A stretch of DNA of 64,000 nucleotides, taken from contig NZ_JAQQWU010000006.1 of assembly GCF_028610625.1 (NCBI RefSeq), positions 62,001 to 126,000 on the forward strand, written 5' to 3'. The DNA comes from Guptibacillus spartinae (GTDB lineage: Bacteria; Bacillota; Bacilli; Bacillales; Guptibacillaceae). The position numbers and the translations under genes are program-made. The notes beneath the pieces are model-generated. The model was not told the origin of the DNA. It saw only the letters and a program-made list of their open reading frames with translations, and ran no database searches. This document shows, piece after piece, positions 54,965-63,608 of this stretch; position 1 is the stretch's first letter, and the number at the start of each line of letters is the position of its first letter.

Positions 54965-54973
54965 GTGAATTTG

Positions 54974-55005
54974 AGAGATGCCTCGGAGTAGAGGCGTCTC
55001 TTTTT
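54974..55005 (+). terminator. terminator of the scpAB operon
   Basis: Stem AGAGATGCCTC / GAGGCGTCTCT (54974-54984 / 54991-55001, one wobble), loop GGAGTA, TTTTT. Confidence 0.88.
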
Positions 55006-55120
55006 GTAGTAGATTATCATTTTGAAACGAGATAAATAAGTTCCTCTCAGATGGAACTTCCTGTATAAAAAGGTGGCGGATTCCGAAAACTAGTTGAAAA
55101 GATAAAAGGAGTTAGAGTCG

Positions 55121-56215
55121 ATGATCCTATCAATCGGGAAATGTTTACCTCCTTATTGCCTCGAGCAAAAGGAAGCTGCCTCGTTTGCAAAAAAACAGTT
55201 TGGTCAGCACTTTAAAGATATTGAGCGCCTTCTTCCTGTTTTTGAAAGTGCAGGAATCGATACTAGATATTTTGCGATGCCGTTAGATTGGTACAGTACC
55301 GGTCCTAGCTTTGAAGAAAAAAACGATCGATATATTAAGCTGGCTGTTGAATACGCCAAAAAAGCAGTTGAGGACTGTCTGCAAAATCCATTTTATCTCA
55401 ATGAGGCTGTAAGCTGTGAAGAAGTGGATGCAATCTTTTTTGTTTCAACGACCGGTATTTCAACGCCAAGCATTGAGGCAAGACTTATGAACGTTCTTCC
55501 ATTTTCTTCTCATACCAAACGAATCCCGATTTGGGGGCTTGGCTGTGCAGGTGGAGCTTCAGGTATTGCAAGAGCACACGATTATTGCCTTGCTCACCCG
55601 GATGAGGCTGTTCTTGTTATTAATGTGGAATTGTGCAGTTTAACCTTCCAACACGGCGACTATTCAAAAAGTAACCTCATAGGAACTGCCTTATTTGCAG
55701 ACGGCACTTCTTCCGTCTTAATGATTGGAGATCAGTCACCTATTAAGGAACGGACCAACATGAAAAGTCTTCCTAAAGTCGTCGCCACCCGATCGACATT
55801 AATGCCGGATTCGGAAGGTGTGATGGGCTGGGAAGTAAGTAATGAAGGCTTACACGTTGTTTTTTCTAAGTCAATTCCATCAATCGTCGCCAATTGGCTT
55901 GAACCCAATGTATTACAGTTTCTCTCCTCTTTGAATAAAACGACCCACGAGATTGATTATTTTATTGCCCATCCTGGAGGGACAAAAGTATTAACTGCTT
56001 ATGAGGAAGCACTCGACTTCAGTCATGTGATGACATCTGTGTCTCGCGAGGTGTTAAGAAAGTACGGCAACATGAGCTCGGTGACGGTCATATACGTACT
56101 AGACCAATTCTTGCGGAATGGATGTAGGGAAGAAGAGATTGGACTTATGGCTGCACTAGGCCCGGGATTTTGTTCAGAATTGCTGCTTTTAAAATGGATG
56201 AAGGGCGGGGTGTAA
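55121..56215 (+). CDS. bpsA: type III polyketide synthase (alkylpyrone synthase)
   Basis: Chalcone-synthase-like enzyme, 364 residues, resembling B. subtilis BpsA (BcsA), which makes long-chain alkylpyrones from fatty acyl-CoA and malonyl-CoA. The catalytic triad is complete: Cys142 (GLGCAGGASG), His284 (FIAHPGGTK) and Asn317 (YGNMSS). ATG behind AAAAGGAG. The methyltransferase gene starts one base after the stop, as expected for the bpsAB pair. Product chain length is not predictable here. Confidence 0.92.
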   Translation: MILSIGKCLPPYCLEQKEAASFAKKQFGQHFKDIERLLPVFESAGIDTRYFAMPLDWYSTGPSFEEKNDRYIKLAVEYAKKAVEDCLQNPFYLNEAVSCEEVDAIFFVSTTGISTPSIEARLMNVLPFSSHTKRIPIWGLGCAGGASGIARAHDYCLAHPDEAVLVINVELCSLTFQHGDYSKSNLIGTALFADGTSSVLMIGDQSPIKERTNMKSLPKVVATRSTLMPDSEGVMGWEVSNEGLHVVFSKSIPSIVANWLEPNVLQFLSSLNKTTHEIDYFIAHPGGTKVLTAYEEALDFSHVMTSVSREVLRKYGNMSSVTVIYVLDQFLRNGCREEEIGLMAALGPGFCSELLLLKWMKGGV

Positions 56216-56764
56216 ATGGTTTTTTTGTTTGCTGGAATTTTTATTATTCTTATCATACAACGATTAGGTGAACTTCAGCTTGCAAAGAAAAATGAGCGAT
56301 GGATGAAAGCAAGAGGAGCAAAGGAAGTAGGTCAAGATCATTACAAATACATTGTGTGGTTACACATCAGCTTTCTTCTAGCTGTAGGCATTGAAACGAT
56401 ATTACGCGGCTTTTCGTTATCGATGATTTGGATGGTGATGTTAGGAATATTTGTTCTAGCCCAAATACTTCGGATTTGGACCATCCGAAGTCTAGGAAGG
56501 TTTTGGAATACAAAAATCATTGTATTGCCAGAAGCGAATGTTGTTCAAAAGGGACCTTATCGGTTTATGAAACACCCCAACTATGTCATTGTGGCACTTG
56601 AAATCATGTCTCTCCCACTTATTTTTTCCTCTTACATTACAGCGGCTGTTTTTACACTTTTAAACGCGTTATTGCTCTTAAAAGTACGAATTCCTATTGA
56701 AGAAAAAGCGTTAAAAGATGTCACAGACTATCAGGTTATTTTTTCAAATGTGAAAGGTGATTGA
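56216..56764 (+). CDS. bpsB: isoprenylcysteine carboxyl methyltransferase-family protein (alkylpyrone methyltransferase)
   Basis: Membrane methyltransferase of the ICMT family, 182 residues with about four to five hydrophobic segments. The SAM-binding signature KGPYRFMKHPNYVIVALEI and the C-terminal RIPIEEKAL are intact. In B. subtilis BpsB (YpbQ) methylates the alkylpyrones made by BpsA; the adjacency and coupling here support the same job. Confidence 0.9.
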   Translation: MVFLFAGIFIILIIQRLGELQLAKKNERWMKARGAKEVGQDHYKYIVWLHISFLLAVGIETILRGFSLSMIWMVMLGIFVLAQILRIWTIRSLGRFWNTKIIVLPEANVVQKGPYRFMKHPNYVIVALEIMSLPLIFSSYITAAVFTLLNALLLLKVRIPIEEKALKDVTDYQVIFSNVKGD

Positions 56765-56767
56765 GAG

Positions 56768-56796
56768 ACATATCCCGCCATTTAGGCTCATAGACT
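56768..56796 (+). promoter_or_regulatory. sigma-E-type promoter of dacB-spmAB
   Basis: ACATATC (56768-56774), 14-base spacer, CATAGACT (56789-56796). The -10 is identical to the one proposed for spoIIM and matches 7 of 8 positions of CATACAHT; dacB is sigma-E-dependent in B. subtilis. Confidence 0.65.
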
Positions 56797-56830
56797 TGTA
56801 CAAATACAGAGCCTAAGGGACGTGGATGTC

Positions 56831-57985
56831 ATGAAGAAATCGTTAAGGACAAAAATTGGCGTCTTTATTTTCATTGCCGCTCTGCTGTTCCTCATGCTTC
56901 CAGGAGAGGCATTTGCAAGCATCGGCGTTTCAGCAAGAAGCGCTATATTGATTGAACAAGAAACAGGGAGAGTTCTTTATGAGAAGGACGCTTATACTCA
57001 GCGAAGAATAGCAAGTATCACAAAAATAATGACAGCTATTCTTGCTATTGAGTCAGGAAAAATGAATGAAAAAGTGACGGTTAGTCAGAATGCTGCCGGA
57101 ACGGAAGGGTCCTCTCTCTACTTAAAAGAAGGTGAAAAGATTACGCTTGAAAATTTAGTGTATGGATTAATGCTGCGTTCAGGAAATGATGCTGCTGTCG
57201 CTATTGCTGAAGAAGTTGGAGGAAGTTTAGAGGGATTTGTGACATTAATGAATCAAAAGGCTGAAGAAATTGGGATGTCGCATACCGTATTTATGAATCC
57301 ACATGGTTTGGATGATCATGAAAATCATCTTTCAACAGCGTATGATATGGCTATTTTGACACAGTATGCCATGAATAATGACACGTATCGCATTATTTCA
57401 AGCACGAAGGTACATAAGGCACCCAATGCTTCAGAAGATTGGGATTATGTATGGCGTAATAAGAATAAAATGTTGAACTTATATCCAGATTCGACCGGGG
57501 GAAAAACTGGTTATACGAAACGTGCTAAAAGAACGCTTGTTTCAACAGCAGAAAGAGACGGGATGACGCTTATTGCTGTCACGTTAGATGCTCCTGATGA
57601 CTGGGATGACCATATTTCAATGTTCAATTGGGGTTTCTCGAACTATGAGCTTACTCTACTTGAGCCAAAAGGAACCTTGAAGGCCGTGAAAAAAGAACCT
57701 TACAAAGGCAACGTCATTTTAAGTAGGGATCTAATTTACCCGTTAGCCAAAGAAGAAAGAGACCAGGTTAAATCAACGATACAACTTGTAAAGCCACCGG
57801 ATAAAGAAGATTGGGATAAGCTAGGTTCAAATGAGCCGGTTGGTATGTATTTCGTAAAATTAAATAATGAAACAGTCATCAAAGCTCCAATCATCTATGA
57901 GTCAGCCAAGAAAGAAACGAAAGGATTTTGGAATTTCTTTAAAAACCTATTTACGATTGACACCGGACGTGAGTTAAATGGTTAA
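56831..57985 (+). CDS. dacB: sporulation D-alanyl-D-alanine carboxypeptidase DacB
   Basis: Mother-cell penicillin-binding protein PBP5* that controls cortex cross-linking. 384 residues: signal peptide ending near EAFA, SxxK Ser62-Lys65 (ASITK), SGN (LRSGNDAA), KTG (GGKTGYTKRA), C-terminal beta domain and a final amphipathic segment (GFWNFFKNLF) for membrane attachment. ATG at 56831 is ten bases after AAGGGA; a GTG at 56822 is too close. It overlaps spmA by eight bases. Confidence 0.93.
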   Translation: MKKSLRTKIGVFIFIAALLFLMLPGEAFASIGVSARSAILIEQETGRVLYEKDAYTQRRIASITKIMTAILAIESGKMNEKVTVSQNAAGTEGSSLYLKEGEKITLENLVYGLMLRSGNDAAVAIAEEVGGSLEGFVTLMNQKAEEIGMSHTVFMNPHGLDDHENHLSTAYDMAILTQYAMNNDTYRIISSTKVHKAPNASEDWDYVWRNKNKMLNLYPDSTGGKTGYTKRAKRTLVSTAERDGMTLIAVTLDAPDDWDDHISMFNWGFSNYELTLLEPKGTLKAVKKEPYKGNVILSRDLIYPLAKEERDQVKSTIQLVKPPDKEDWDKLGSNEPVGMYFVKLNNETVIKAPIIYESAKKETKGFWNFFKNLFTIDTGRELNG

Positions 57986-58571
57986 TCTCATTTGGGCTGG
58001 TTTATTTCTGATAGGTATCCTCTACGCATTTATTAATGGAACGATGGAAGAAGTGAATAAAGCAATCTTTACAGGTGCAGAAGAAGCAGTAGCAGTGTGT
58101 ATCGGGTTATTAAGTGTTCTAATCTTTTGGCTAGGATTAATGAAAATCGCTCAAAAATCTGGCCTACTTGACTTACTGGGGAAAGGATTTAAACCCATTG
58201 CTAGCAAACTTTTTCCGGAAGTACCACCAGAGCACCCAGCAATGGGGTATATTCTCTCTAACATGATGGCGAACATGTTTGGTCTTGGTAATGCAGCAAC
58301 ACCGATGGGGATAAAAGCAATGGAAGAACTTAAGAAGCTTAATAATATGAAAGATAGCGCATCGAGATCAATGATTACGTTGTTAGCACTTAACACCTCT
58401 AGCTTAACACTGATTCCAACTAGCGTAATCGCAATAAGGATGAAGTATGGTTCAGTATCACCGACTGAAATCGTAGGTACCACAATTGCCGCAACAGCAT
58501 GTTCGACTATTGGTGCAATTCTCATTGATCGTTTTTTTTATAGAAGAAGCAAAGGGAGGAATTCGACATGA
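57978..58571 (+). CDS. spmA: spore maturation protein A
   Basis: Membrane protein, 197 residues, needed with SpmB for full dehydration of the spore core. Nucleoside-recognition (Gate) family: GAEEAVAVCIGLLSVLIFWLGLM and LSNMMANMFGLGNAATPMGIKAMEEL. About four to five hydrophobic segments. Overlaps dacB at the start and spmB at the stop (ATGA). Confidence 0.95.
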   Translation: MVNLIWAGLFLIGILYAFINGTMEEVNKAIFTGAEEAVAVCIGLLSVLIFWLGLMKIAQKSGLLDLLGKGFKPIASKLFPEVPPEHPAMGYILSNMMANMFGLGNAATPMGIKAMEELKKLNNMKDSASRSMITLLALNTSSLTLIPTSVIAIRMKYGSVSPTEIVGTTIAATACSTIGAILIDRFFYRRSKGRNST

Positions 58572-59086
58572 ATGCGTCAATTTGGATCATCCCTTTGATG
58601 ATTGGCTTTATTCTAGCGTATGGAACGTGGAAAAGAGTCCCAACCTATGAAACATTTGTGGAGGGTGGCAAAGAGGGGCTTTCCATTGCCGTATCAATCG
58701 TTCCATACCTTGTTGGAATGATGGTTGCTATTTCTGTATTTAGAGCTTCAGGAGCTATGGCTTTCCTAAGCAGTTTATTAAAAGTGCCATTAGAGGCGCT
58801 GGGTATACCTACTGAAATTGTTCCGTTAGCCCTTATTCGACCCATTTCTGGGACAGGTGCGCTCGCCATGACGACGGATATCATAAGCACTTATGGACCA
58901 GATTCATTTATTGGGAGGTTAGCTTCTACAATGCAGGGGAGTACGGATACAACTCTTTATGTGATTACAGTCTACTTTGGAGCAATCGGTATAAAACGGA
59001 TGGGAAATGCACTAAAAGTAGGACTACTAGCGGACGTTGTAGGAATGGCTGCCGCAGTTGTTTTTGTCACCATTGTTTTTGGATAA
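58568..59086 (+). CDS. spmB: spore maturation protein B
   Basis: Partner of SpmA in the same nucleoside-recognition (Gate) family, 172 residues. Motifs EGGKEGLSIAVSIVPYLVGMMVAI and PISGTGALAMTTDIISTYGPDSFIGRLASTMQGSTDTT are typical. AGGGAGG before the ATG. Last gene of the dacB-spmA-spmB operon. Confidence 0.95.
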   Translation: MNASIWIIPLMIGFILAYGTWKRVPTYETFVEGGKEGLSIAVSIVPYLVGMMVAISVFRASGAMAFLSSLLKVPLEALGIPTEIVPLALIRPISGTGALAMTTDIISTYGPDSFIGRLASTMQGSTDTTLYVITVYFGAIGIKRMGNALKVGLLADVVGMAAAVVFVTIVFG

Positions 59087-59119
59087 AAACTATCTCATGA
59101 GATGGTTTTTTTTTTATTT
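59087..59119 (+). terminator. terminator of the dacB-spmAB operon
   Basis: Stem AACTATCTC / GATGGTT-type (59088-59096 / 59101-59107, one wobble) with loop ATGA, then a run of about ten T. Confidence 0.85.
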
Positions 59120-59226
59120 AACTGAAGGTTTGGAACATTCCAGTTTGAGCATAATAAATGATAGAATGAATCTGTGCTTGAGGTTTGACGGTGACAAGAG
59201 TATGATGTTTTAGTGAGGTGAATTTG

Positions 59227-59964
59227 ATGGAACGTTTGCAAAAAGTAATTGCTCAAGCTGGAGTAACATCCAGACGAAAAGCAGAAACATTGATTGAAGA
59301 GGGTCGAGTGAAAGTAAACGGCAAAGTCGTAACAGAGCTTGGCACAAAAGTATCTGAACGCTGTAAAATTGAAGTGAACGGGATTCCGGTAGAACGAGAA
59401 GAACCGGTTTATTTTTTGTTTTATAAACCAACAGGCGTCATTTCTTCAGTAGAAGATGATAAAGGAAGAAAAGCGGTTACCGATTACTTCCATGAAATTG
59501 AAGAGCGGGTTTTTCCTGTTGGAAGACTTGATTACGATACGTCAGGGGCTCTGCTTCTAACAAATGATGGGGATTTTGCGAATAAGCTGATGCATCCAAG
59601 CTATCATGTGGATAAGGTTTACGTGGCGAAGGTGAAAGGCTTAATGAACAAAGAAACCATTCAAAAGCTTGAAAGAGGTGTGCAGCTTGAAGATGGCAAA
59701 ACATCAAAAGCACGCGCAAGAATCTTGTCTGTTGATAAACAAAAAGAGAAATCGATTGTCGAACTAACGATTCACGAAGGGAAAAACCGTCAAGTACGTC
59801 GGATGTTCGAAACATTAGGTTTTCCATTACAGAAGCTAAAGCGAGAACGCTATGGCTTTTTAGAACTTACTGGAATGAATCCTGGGGATTATCGTGAGTT
59901 AAAACCTTTCGAAGTAAAGCAGCTTCGAAACCAAGCTGTCACACAAAATTCAAAAAAACGATAA
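59227..59964 (+). CDS. rluB: 23S rRNA pseudouridine synthase RluB
   Basis: Modifies uridine in 23S rRNA helix 89. 245 residues: N-terminal S4 RNA-binding domain (MERLQKVIAQAGVTSRRKAE), catalytic domain with Asp in PVGRLDYDTSGALLLTNDG, and HEGKNRQVRRMFETLG. ATG at 59227 lies six bases after GAGGTG; the GTG at 59218 is itself part of that ribosome binding site. Exact target is inferred from family and neighbourhood. Confidence 0.93.
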   Translation: MERLQKVIAQAGVTSRRKAETLIEEGRVKVNGKVVTELGTKVSERCKIEVNGIPVEREEPVYFLFYKPTGVISSVEDDKGRKAVTDYFHEIEERVFPVGRLDYDTSGALLLTNDGDFANKLMHPSYHVDKVYVAKVKGLMNKETIQKLERGVQLEDGKTSKARARILSVDKQKEKSIVELTIHEGKNRQVRRMFETLGFPLQKLKRERYGFLELTGMNPGDYRELKPFEVKQLRNQAVTQNSKKR

Positions 59965-60028
59965 GGTGACACCTTAACGACACGTTATAGTGAGAGTAGT
60001 ATTGCTTTGTTTGATTGGAGTTGGTTCG

Positions 60029-60556
60029 ATGAAAAAGAAAAACCGGCTGATCGTGCGGACTGTTATATTGGCAATTGTCTTTATAGCAGTCGGCTATACG
60101 TTCTATACAAACTTCTTCGCAAATGAAAGCGGAATCGTACAAGCCGGAGATCAGGCACCTAACTTTATTTTAACCGATTTAGAAGGAAATGAAGTAGAGC
60201 TTGAAGACTACAGAGGAAAAGGTGTCTTTCTGAATTTCTGGGCAACTTATTGCGAGCCTTGTAAAGATGAGATGCCAGCAATGGATAAAAAATATAAAGA
60301 ATACAAAGAAAAAGGCGTAGAGATCCTTGCAGTGAACGTTTCAGAACCTAAGTTGACTGCAGAAAGCTTTGCTGACCGATATAATCTGAGTTTTCCAGTG
60401 TTGCTTGATAAAAGCAATGATGTGACCAATCACTATGGAGTTGGGCCAATTCCAGTCACCTTTTTAATTGATAAGGATGGAAAGGTCGTTCAAAAAACGG
60501 AAGCTAGTCTTTCAGAAAAAGTCATTGATAGCTATATGAAGCAAATCCAACCGTAA
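60029..60556 (+). CDS. resA: thiol-disulfide oxidoreductase ResA
   Basis: Membrane-anchored extracytoplasmic thioredoxin that reduces apocytochrome c heme-binding cysteines. 175 residues with an N-terminal anchor helix (about 8-26) and thioredoxin motif Cys75-Glu-Pro-Cys78 (WATYCEPCKDEMP), the CEPC typical of ResA. GPIPVTFLID supplies the cis-Pro loop. TTGGAG lies eight bases before the ATG. First gene of resABC; a palindrome TAAGGTG-A-CACCTTA is 52 bases upstream. Confidence 0.95.
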   Translation: MKKKNRLIVRTVILAIVFIAVGYTFYTNFFANESGIVQAGDQAPNFILTDLEGNEVELEDYRGKGVFLNFWATYCEPCKDEMPAMDKKYKEYKEKGVEILAVNVSEPKLTAESFADRYNLSFPVLLDKSNDVTNHYGVGPIPVTFLIDKDGKVVQKTEASLSEKVIDSYMKQIQP

Positions 60557-60568
60557 TGGGGTGTTCCA

Positions 60569-62194
60569 ATGAGCGACAAAAACATCACCTGTGAATGCGG
60601 ACATATAAACCCTTATGGAACTGAGATATGCGAAGTATGTGGTAAACCGCTTCAAGGAGATTTAGAATCTAAGAAACTGTTGAACATGAGATACGAGGGA
60701 AGTGCTCGGAGGTCTCAAACATACAAAACGACGATCATTGATAAGATTTGGAACTTTTTTTCATCCGTTAAGGTTGGAATATGGATCATCGTATTATTGC
60801 TCGTGGCTTCTGCGATAGGCACGATTTTCCCACAAGAAATGTACATACCACCACTGTCAGACCCGACAGTGTATTACAAAGAACAATATGGTGTACTTGG
60901 CCAACTGTATTATGACCTTGGTTTTCATAATTTATACGGCTCCTGGTGGTACATGCTGTTAATTGCTGCACTTGGACTATCTTTAATTGTGGCAAGTCTT
61001 GATCGATTTGTTCCATTGTACCGTTCATTAAAAAAACAGCGTGTCATTCGTCATGAGAGCTTTATGAAACGCCAAAAATATTTTGGTGTCACAGAAATGA
61101 AAGAGAATACGGCGAACTTACAGGAAATTAAAAAAGCTTTAGAAAATAAGCGCTATCATGTAAAAGAAGAAGATGGTCACCTTTTCGCTGAGAAAAACCG
61201 ATTTTCAAGATGGGGACCATATGTGAATCATATTGGACTTATCCTATTTTTGATCGGCGGTATGCTTCGCTTTTTCCCTGGCATGTATGTGGATGAAGTT
61301 CTCTGGTTAAGAGAAGGCGAAACAGAAAAAATTAAAGGCACGGAAGAAGCCTATTATTTACAAAGTGATGGGTTTATATTAGAAACCTATGATAATAACG
61401 ATGAAAAATTTAAAAATGCGATTGAAGAATCAGGACAAGCAGCTGTTGCGAAAAATTACCAAACAGACGCTGTGTTGTATAAGCAGGTTGGGGAAAGAAT
61501 TGCGGGAACTGAACCGAAACTTGAGAAAGTAAAAGAGCATCCTATTCAAGTCAATAAGCCTCTTAAGTTCGATGGTTATGCGGTTTATCAAGTGGATTAT
61601 AAGTTAAATGAACTTCAATCGATGTCGTTTACAATGGACAATAAGGAAACTGGGGAATCTGTCGGAGACCTTACCATTGATTTGTATAATCCAGATAAAT
61701 CATATGATCTAGAGAGTGGATATCGTGTAGAAGTCATGGATTATTTTCCTGACTTTGAATTTAACGATGAAGGTGAACCCACGACTAAATCGAAAGTTCC
61801 CAATAATCCTGCATTTATTCTAAATATGGTTTCACCGACCCATCCGGATGGAGAAGTCGCTTTTGTTGCAATTAAACAGAATTTAGAGCCGCTCGGAGAA
61901 AATGATTACAAAATGTCGTTTCAAAACGTCGATACTAAAAATGTTTCTGGACTGGTTGTGAGGAAAGACAATACGCTATGGATTCTCGCTATCGGCGGAG
62001 CCATTTTTATGATTGGAGTTATTCAGGGAATGTACTGGAATCATCGTCGAATTTGGATTCGACGAAAAGAGAATGACATCTGGCTATCTTCTCACACCAA
62101 TAAAAACTGGTATGGTCTAAAGCGTGAACTTGAAAGTATCACCTCGCAAACTGGACTTCAAATGCCAATGGATCAGGCAGAACAAAAGAAATAG
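60569..62194 (+). CDS. resB: cytochrome c biogenesis protein ResB
   Basis: System II cytochrome c synthetase subunit (Ccs1), 541 residues. N-terminal Cys4 zinc-ribbon-like segment (CECGHINPYGTEICEVCG), also present in B. subtilis ResB. Membrane helices follow at about 60-80, 120-140 and 215-235, then a large extracytoplasmic domain and a last helix near 475-495 (LWILAIGGAIFMIGVIQGMYW). With ResC it delivers heme across the membrane and joins it to apocytochrome c. Confidence 0.95.
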   Translation: MSDKNITCECGHINPYGTEICEVCGKPLQGDLESKKLLNMRYEGSARRSQTYKTTIIDKIWNFFSSVKVGIWIIVLLLVASAIGTIFPQEMYIPPLSDPTVYYKEQYGVLGQLYYDLGFHNLYGSWWYMLLIAALGLSLIVASLDRFVPLYRSLKKQRVIRHESFMKRQKYFGVTEMKENTANLQEIKKALENKRYHVKEEDGHLFAEKNRFSRWGPYVNHIGLILFLIGGMLRFFPGMYVDEVLWLREGETEKIKGTEEAYYLQSDGFILETYDNNDEKFKNAIEESGQAAVAKNYQTDAVLYKQVGERIAGTEPKLEKVKEHPIQVNKPLKFDGYAVYQVDYKLNELQSMSFTMDNKETGESVGDLTIDLYNPDKSYDLESGYRVEVMDYFPDFEFNDEGEPTTKSKVPNNPAFILNMVSPTHPDGEVAFVAIKQNLEPLGENDYKMSFQNVDTKNVSGLVVRKDNTLWILAIGGAIFMIGVIQGMYWNHRRIWIRRKENDIWLSSHTNKNWYGLKRELESITSQTGLQMPMDQAEQKK

Positions 62195-62223
62195 ATGATT
62201 AGCACGAAGGGAGGCAAGATAAG

Positions 62224-63423
62224 ATGGCTCAATTAAGCAGTAACTTGCTTTATGTCGCTTTTTTTATCTACTTTGCAGCGAGTATCGTTTTCGCCATTTC
62301 TCTATTCGGAAGAAAATGGAGAAAGTCAGATGAAGAAACGCACGCAAGAAAATGGGGAATGTGGGGCTTTGCTTTATCCACGGTCGGATTTCTTTTTCAA
62401 CTGAGTTATTTTATTACACGATGGATTGCTGCTGGGCATGCACCAGTTAGTAACTTGTTTGAATTCACCACATTTTTCGGGATGGCAATGGTCTTTGCTT
62501 TCTTGATTATCTACTTAATCTATCGAAGTAACGTAATCGGCGTTTTTGCCATGCCGGTTGCTATTATTGTCATCGCTTATGCAAGCGTATTTCCATCAGA
62601 TATTCAACCGCTTATACCAGCTCTGCAAAGTAACTGGCTAAAAATCCATGTCACTACAGCAGCTCTTGGAGAAGGGATTTTATCCATTAGTTTTGCTGCA
62701 GGGCTAGTTTACCTTGTCAAAACGGTCAATCAAACGAAGGCAAGCAAATCGACTTTTTGGCTTGAATTTGTCATGTACTCTTTAATTAGTACGATTGCTT
62801 TTGTTGTTCTTTCACTTGGTTTTGAAGCAGCGGGATATTCCACTACTTATCAATTTATTGATCAGAATGAGCAACAAGTGACAGTAGATTATACGTTACC
62901 AGCGCTTGCTGGACCAAATAATGGAGAATACGTAAGTGGTAATGAGTTTGGACCCCTTTTTGAAACACCAGGCTGGATGAAGGGAGAAAAAGCTGCTCAT
63001 AAATTGAATACGTTAATCTGGTCAATGGTTGGTGGACTCGTTTTTTATGGATTGATTAGGTTAATTTTACGCAGGCGAATTGGCGCAGCTATACAACCTA
63101 CCCTAAAAAATGTAAACGAAGAACTCGTAGATGAAATCCAATACCGAGCAGTCGCGATCGGCTTCCCAGTCTTTACACTTGGCGCCCTCATCTTCGCAAT
63201 GATTTGGGCACAGGCAGCTTGGACAAGATTTTGGGGATGGGACCCTAAAGAGGTTTGGGCGCTAGTGACCTTCCTCTTTTATGCGGCATATTTGCACTTA
63301 CGTCTATCAAGGGGTTGGCAAGGTGAAAAGTCAGCTTGGCTTGCTGTAGTTGGATTTGTGATTATTATGCTAAATCTTGTTGTCGTTAATCTAGTTATTT
63401 CTGGTCTTCATTCGTATGCATAA
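62224..63423 (+). CDS. resC: cytochrome c biogenesis protein ResC (CcsA)
   Basis: Heme-handling subunit of the system II synthetase, 399 residues with about eight hydrophobic segments. Tryptophan-rich heme-binding WWD-like motif near the C-terminus (RFWGWDPKEVWALVTFLFY), preceded and followed by conserved histidines (KIHVTTAALGEG; AAYLHLRLSRGWQ). GGGAGG precedes the ATG. It is followed by a terminator before resD. Confidence 0.95.
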   Translation: MAQLSSNLLYVAFFIYFAASIVFAISLFGRKWRKSDEETHARKWGMWGFALSTVGFLFQLSYFITRWIAAGHAPVSNLFEFTTFFGMAMVFAFLIIYLIYRSNVIGVFAMPVAIIVIAYASVFPSDIQPLIPALQSNWLKIHVTTAALGEGILSISFAAGLVYLVKTVNQTKASKSTFWLEFVMYSLISTIAFVVLSLGFEAAGYSTTYQFIDQNEQQVTVDYTLPALAGPNNGEYVSGNEFGPLFETPGWMKGEKAAHKLNTLIWSMVGGLVFYGLIRLILRRRIGAAIQPTLKNVNEELVDEIQYRAVAIGFPVFTLGALIFAMIWAQAAWTRFWGWDPKEVWALVTFLFYAAYLHLRLSRGWQGEKSAWLAVVGFVIIMLNLVVVNLVISGLHSYA

Positions 63424-63427
63424 CAAA

Positions 63428-63460
63428 GAAAACCTTCACGAATAGTGAAGGTTTTCTTAT
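63428..63460 (+). terminator. terminator of resABC
   Basis: Stem GAAAACCTTCAC / GTGAAGGTTTTC (63428-63439 / 63445-63456), loop GAATA, TTAT. Confidence 0.85.
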
Positions 63461-63608
63461 AAGCTGACCATGGTTGTCAATTCATTTACTATCCAAGGTT
63501 TACTGGGATAGGCAACGGAGGAATAAGAGCATGACTCCCTGGCGCTGGTCTGACATGCTTAGTACATGGTAGAATAGAACACATGAGCTCATGTAGGAGG
63601 TAATCTTC

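Noticed and set aside
56782-56816. Hairpin TTAGGCTC / GAGCCTAA next to the dacB ribosome binding site
   Set aside because: The left arm overlaps the proposed sigma-E promoter, so it would not be transcribed from that start.
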